A program made the translations under genes and the position numbers. A stretch of 64,000 bases of DNA from Rhodospirillaceae bacterium UBA6219 (GTDB lineage: Bacteria; Pseudomonadota; Alphaproteobacteria; Rhodospirillales; Magnetospirillaceae): positions 9,486 through 73,485 of the forward strand of contig DISD01000076.1 in assembly GCA_002435715.1 (NCBI GenBank), written 5' to 3'. The notes beneath the pieces were generated by a model, which was not told where the DNA came from, did not search any database, and saw only the letters and a list, made by a program, of their open reading frames with translations. Shown in pieces: positions 60,941-64,000 of the stretch; the first letter of the stretch is position 1, and each line of letters begins with the position of its first letter.

Positions 60941-63320
60941 GAAAAGGCTGAGCCCGCTGCCCTGGACCCTGGGGGCGGCGGTGACGGCCCTGGCGGGGAT
61001 GGCGATCGCCGAAGGCGGAATCCTGGCTCCGGCCATGGCGGCCAGCGCCGCCGTGGCCCTGGTCAGCGGCATGGCGCTGGCGAAACGCTGGCGTCACGAC
61101 CGCCAATCGGTCCGCAACGCCGAGTCCTTGGCCGCGGCGCTGGATTCGCCGACCCGCGCCTGTCTGGTGGTCACCGGCCAGGGGGGGGAACTGTATCGCA
61201 ACGCCTTGGCCCGGCGCTTGCTGGGGCCGGCCGAAACACCGCTTGCGCCCCTGATCGAACGGGCACAGGGCGACGACCGCGTCTTGGACGATCTCGACCG
61301 CCTGACCGCCGCCGCCTTGGTGGGCGCCGCCCGCAAGACCGAGATTTCCCTGGTCGCCCCCACCGGCGAACGCGAATGGTTCACCATCGAGGTGCGGCCC
61401 GCCGGACCGACCGCCGTGGTGTGGTTCGCCGAGGACGTCAGCGCCCAACACGCCATCGAGGAAACGCTGCGCCGCGACAACGAATGGCTGAGCGATTTCA
61501 TCGATTTCCTGCCGGTGGGCATTTACTGCGCCGATTCCGACGGCATCATCCGCACCGCCAATCACCGTCTGGCGGAATGGCTGGGCGGCACACCGTCGGA
61601 ACTGATCGGCCATTCCCTGGAAGACGTGCTGGGCCTGACCCCCGACCCCGAGGAGGAACGCGTCGAATTGCGGCTGATGGGGCGCGGCGGCGAGGTGTTC
61701 CAGGCCATGCTGGCCCATTCGGTGTTCGACGAAGGCGGCGAGATCCGCACCCGCTCGGTGGTGGTGCGCGACATGGTGCCCGAACATCAGTGGGAGCGGG
61801 CGCTGCGCAGCGCCGAGCGACGGTTCCGCTGGCTGTTCGACGATGCCCCGGTCGGCATCGCCCTGATCGAGCAGGACGGTACCATCGGCGCTTGCAATCT
61901 GGCCCTGCAGGCGATGATGGGCATCGATTACGACGCCATTGTCGGCCGTCAACTGGCCGATTACATCGCCGCCGAACAACAAGACGGCGCCGCCGAGCAA
62001 TTGAACCGGGTGCTGTCCGGGTCGTTGCCCGGGGCCCATCTGGACGTGCGGCTGCGCGGGCGGCGCGATTTGATCGCCCAATTGTTCGTCAGCCCCACCC
62101 ATGAAGACGGCGCCATTTCCGGCCTGATCGTCCATTTCATCGACGCCACCGAACAGCGCAACCTGGAAGTCCAGTTCGCCCAAAGCCAGAAGATGCAGGC
62201 CATGGGCCAGCTGGCCGGCGGCGTCGCCCACGATTTCAACAACCTGCTGACCGCCATGATCGGTTTTTGCGATCTGCTGCTGCAGCGTCACGGTGCCGGC
62301 GATCCCAGCTTCGCCGACATCATGCAGATCCGCCAAAACGCCAACCGCGCCGCCAGTTTGGTACGCCAGTTGCTGGCTTTCTCGCGTCGGCAGGCCTTGC
62401 AGCCGCGACTGTTGAACGTCACCGACGCCTTGGCCGATCTGTCCACCCTGCTGCGCCGCCTGCTGGGCGAGACCATCGAACTGAAACTGGTCCATGGCCG
62501 GCAATTAGGGCTGGTGCGCGTCGATCCCGGCCAGTTCGACCAAGTGATCATCAATCTGGCGGTCAACGCCCGTGACGCCATGCCGGGCGGCGGCACGCTG
62601 ACCATCCGCACCAATCCGGTCAGTGTCGACCAGCCGGTGCAGCGCGGCCCGGAACTGATGCCGGCCGGCCAATACGTGCTGATCGAGGTGGCCGATACCG
62701 GCACCGGCATCGCCCGCGAACATCTGGGCCGCATTTTCGAGCCGTTCTTTTCCACCAAGGAAGTGGGGGCCGGCACCGGTCTGGGCCTGTCCACCGTCTA
62801 TGGCATCGTGCGCCAGACCGACGGCTTCGTGGTGGTGGACAGCGAATTGGGCCAAGGCGCGACCTTCGCCATCTACCTGCCGCGCATCGAGGCCGAACCG
62901 GTGGTCGAGCCCAAGAAGCTGGCCACCGCCCCCGAATCCGCCGATCTGACCGGATCGGGGACCATCTTGCTGGTGGAAGACGAAGACGCGGTACGCATGT
63001 TCGGCACCCGCGCCCTGAAGAACAAGGGCTACAAGGTGATCGAGGCGCGATCGGGCGAACAGGCGTTGGACGTGTTGCGCGCCGAGGACGGCATCGACGT
63101 GCTGATTTCCGACGTGGTGATGCCCGGCATGGACGGCGTCACCCTGGCCAAGCTGGTACGCATGGAACGGCCCTCCATCAAGCTGATCCTGATTTCCGGC
63201 TATTCGGAAGACGTGGCAAGGAACGGCATCGACCCCGATGCCGGCATCCATTTCCTACCCAAGCCGTTCTCGCTGAAGCAATTGGCCGAAGCGGTGAAAC
63301 TGGTAATGGATGGAACTTGA
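60930..63320 (+). CDS. cckA: hybrid sensor histidine kinase CckA
   Basis: CckA is the membrane kinase that, through ChpT, charges the master regulator CtrA and its inhibitor CpdR. The 796 aa have two short membrane helices (about 8-50), PAS-type sensor regions (about 60-410; the clearest begin near LSDFIDFLPVGIYCADSDG and RWLFDDAPVGIALIEQDGT). The HisKA has phospho-His434 in GGVAHDFNNLLTAMIG, followed by an ATPase domain (VNARDAMPGGG, GAGTGLGLSTVYGIV) and a receiver with phospho-Asp728 (LISDVVMPGMDG). The GTG start overlaps flhB. The link with the flagellar operon fits CtrA control of motility. Confidence 0.92.
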   Translation: MRIRKRLSPLPWTLGAAVTALAGMAIAEGGILAPAMAASAAVALVSGMALAKRWRHDRQSVRNAESLAAALDSPTRACLVVTGQGGELYRNALARRLLGPAETPLAPLIERAQGDDRVLDDLDRLTAAALVGAARKTEISLVAPTGEREWFTIEVRPAGPTAVVWFAEDVSAQHAIEETLRRDNEWLSDFIDFLPVGIYCADSDGIIRTANHRLAEWLGGTPSELIGHSLEDVLGLTPDPEEERVELRLMGRGGEVFQAMLAHSVFDEGGEIRTRSVVVRDMVPEHQWERALRSAERRFRWLFDDAPVGIALIEQDGTIGACNLALQAMMGIDYDAIVGRQLADYIAAEQQDGAAEQLNRVLSGSLPGAHLDVRLRGRRDLIAQLFVSPTHEDGAISGLIVHFIDATEQRNLEVQFAQSQKMQAMGQLAGGVAHDFNNLLTAMIGFCDLLLQRHGAGDPSFADIMQIRQNANRAASLVRQLLAFSRRQALQPRLLNVTDALADLSTLLRRLLGETIELKLVHGRQLGLVRVDPGQFDQVIINLAVNARDAMPGGGTLTIRTNPVSVDQPVQRGPELMPAGQYVLIEVADTGTGIAREHLGRIFEPFFSTKEVGAGTGLGLSTVYGIVRQTDGFVVVDSELGQGATFAIYLPRIEAEPVVEPKKLATAPESADLTGSGTILLVEDEDAVRMFGTRALKNKGYKVIEARSGEQALDVLRAEDGIDVLISDVVMPGMDGVTLAKLVRMERPSIKLILISGYSEDVARNGIDPDAGIHFLPKPFSLKQLAEAVKLVMDGT

Positions 63321-63355
63321 CGCGAATTTAATAGGAACAAACGCGAACATTCCTG

Positions 63356-63383
63356 TTGCGTTCTCATCAGGACCGTGTACCTT
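63356..63383 (+). promoter_or_regulatory. candidate recA promoter
   Basis: TTGCGT (63356-63361), a 16-base gap and TACCTT (63378-63383) form a plausible sigma-70 promoter ending 58 bases before the recA ATG. GAAC repeats lie just upstream (63335-63348), but their spacing is one base short of the alphaproteobacterial LexA box. Confidence 0.35.
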
Positions 63384-63441
63384 GGGATGCAGGAAGCACA
63401 TTGCATCACCCGCCCAAGCGGGATAAACCAAGGGGGCCGCC

Positions 63442-64000
63442 ATGTCTCAGGCTGCGTTGCGTCTCGTGGATAAGGACACCATGGATCGTCAAAAGGCACT
63501 GGAAGCCGCCGTCAGCCAGATCGAGCGGGCGTTCGGCAAGGGCTCCATCATGAAGATGGGGCAAAAGGAAACCGTCGAGACCGAGGTGGTCTCCACCGGC
63601 TCGCTGGGCCTGGACATCGCCCTTGGCATCGGCGGCCTGCCGCGCGGCCGCATCATCGAAATTTATGGACCGGAAAGCTCGGGTAAGACCACCCTGGCGC
63701 TCCACGTCCTGGCCGAGGCCCAGAAGAAGGGCGGCACCTGCGCCTTCATCGACGCCGAACACGCGCTGGACCCGATCTACGCCAAGAAGCTGGGCGTCAA
63801 TCTGAACGAACTGCTGATCAGCCAGCCCGATGCCGGCGAGCAGGCCCTGGAAATCGCCGACACTTTGGTGCGCTCCGGCGCCGTCGACGTGCTGGTGGTC
63901 GATTCGGTGGCCGCCCTGGTGCCGCGTGCCGAATTGGAAGGCGAAATGGGCGACAGCCATGTGGGTCTGCATGCCCGCCTGATGAGCCAGGCGCTGCGCA
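63442..64000 (+). CDS. recA: recombinase RecA, N-terminal part
   Basis: RecA drives homologous recombination and triggers LexA cleavage. The first 186 codons are present; the gene runs off the window. Visible are the N-terminal helix (ALEAAVSQIERAFGKGSIM), Walker A GPESSGKT, FIDAEHALDP, and Walker B VDVLVVDSVAALVP. The ATG at 63442 has AAGGGGG a few bases upstream; a later in-frame ATG (63481) would lose part of the usual N-terminus. Confidence 0.96.
   Translation, partial: MSQAALRLVDKDTMDRQKALEAAVSQIERAFGKGSIMKMGQKETVETEVVSTGSLGLDIALGIGGLPRGRIIEIYGPESSGKTTLALHVLAEAQKKGGTCAFIDAEHALDPIYAKKLGVNLNELLISQPDAGEQALEIADTLVRSGAVDVLVVDSVAALVPRAELEGEMGDSHVGLHARLMSQALR

Noticed and set aside
59045..62504. 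Long antisense open frames under fliR, flhB and cckA
   Set aside because: Low-complexity His/Gln/Gly composition; all bases are explained by conserved flagellar and kinase genes on the plus strand.
63313..63348. LexA box upstream of recA
   Set aside because: GAAC repeats at 63335-63348 have six, not seven, bases between them, and the other pair (63313-63327) ends in GAAT and overlaps the cckA stop. Neither meets GAAC-N7-GAAC.
1..64000. CRISPR arrays, rRNA genes or magnetosome genes
   Set aside because: No regularly spaced direct repeats, no rRNA sequence and no mam/mms gene were recognised in the window.

Overview
The window is GC-rich (except one island) and tightly packed with genes. It comes from a motile, microaerobic alphaproteobacterium of the Rhodospirillaceae type. 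The set of cheAWYBR with a receiver-bearing CheA, ccoNOQP-ccoGHIS-fnr, CckA/ChpT, a phasin and the alphaproteobacterial flagellar gene order fits Magnetospirillum, possibly M. gryphiswaldense. That is inference from gene content; no magnetosome gene is present in the window.

Layout. 1-3430: end of an MFS drug exporter, an asparagine synthase and the phosphotransferase ChpT. 3609-9311: a complete five-gene chemotaxis operon cheA-cheW-cheY-cheB-cheR. 9308-14193: an SDR epimerase, a TPR protein, phoH behind a probable structured RNA and terminator, a TraR-like zinc finger, a solute-binding protein and a flavin reductase. 14197-21545 (minus strand): one compact iron-type uptake operon in the order receptor, binding protein, permease, ATPase, TonB, ExbB, ExbD, ExbD, mostly joined by overlapping stop and start codons. 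21829-25043: tRNA-Leu(CAA), a purine permease, panC and panB. 25404-26330: an AT-rich, apparently foreign membrane gene resembling a dead M48 peptidase.

26371-35155 (minus): the cbb3 oxidase locus ccoN-O-Q-P, then ccoG-H-I-S, then fnr. A perfect FNR box lies upstream of ccoN, so the locus probably forms an oxygen-control loop. 35393-42777: rRNA methyltransferase RlmI, a cysteine-cluster protein and an unusual signalling cluster (FIST sensor, kinase, SiaC, SiaB, receiver-kinase, OmpR-type regulator), followed by a stand-alone DnaA domain IV protein. 42913-50253: proline iminopeptidase, queA-tgt, a truncated globin, a lipoprotein, and argD-argF-hslO with overlapping ends. 50510-55670: a PHB phasin with PhaR-like operators, a CBS protein, Hsp20, small proteins, and a lipoprotein/regulator/kinase operon.

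55699-64000: two divergent flagellar operons, fliP-fliO-(98-aa protein)-flhX on the minus strand and flgB-flgC-fliE-fliQ-fliR-flhB-cckA on the plus strand, then recA running off the end. A perfect TTAA-N7-TTAA CtrA site lies between the divergent operons. The kinase (CckA) and phosphotransferase (ChpT) that charge CtrA are encoded in the same window, so the flagellar genes here are probably controlled by the CckA-ChpT-CtrA relay.
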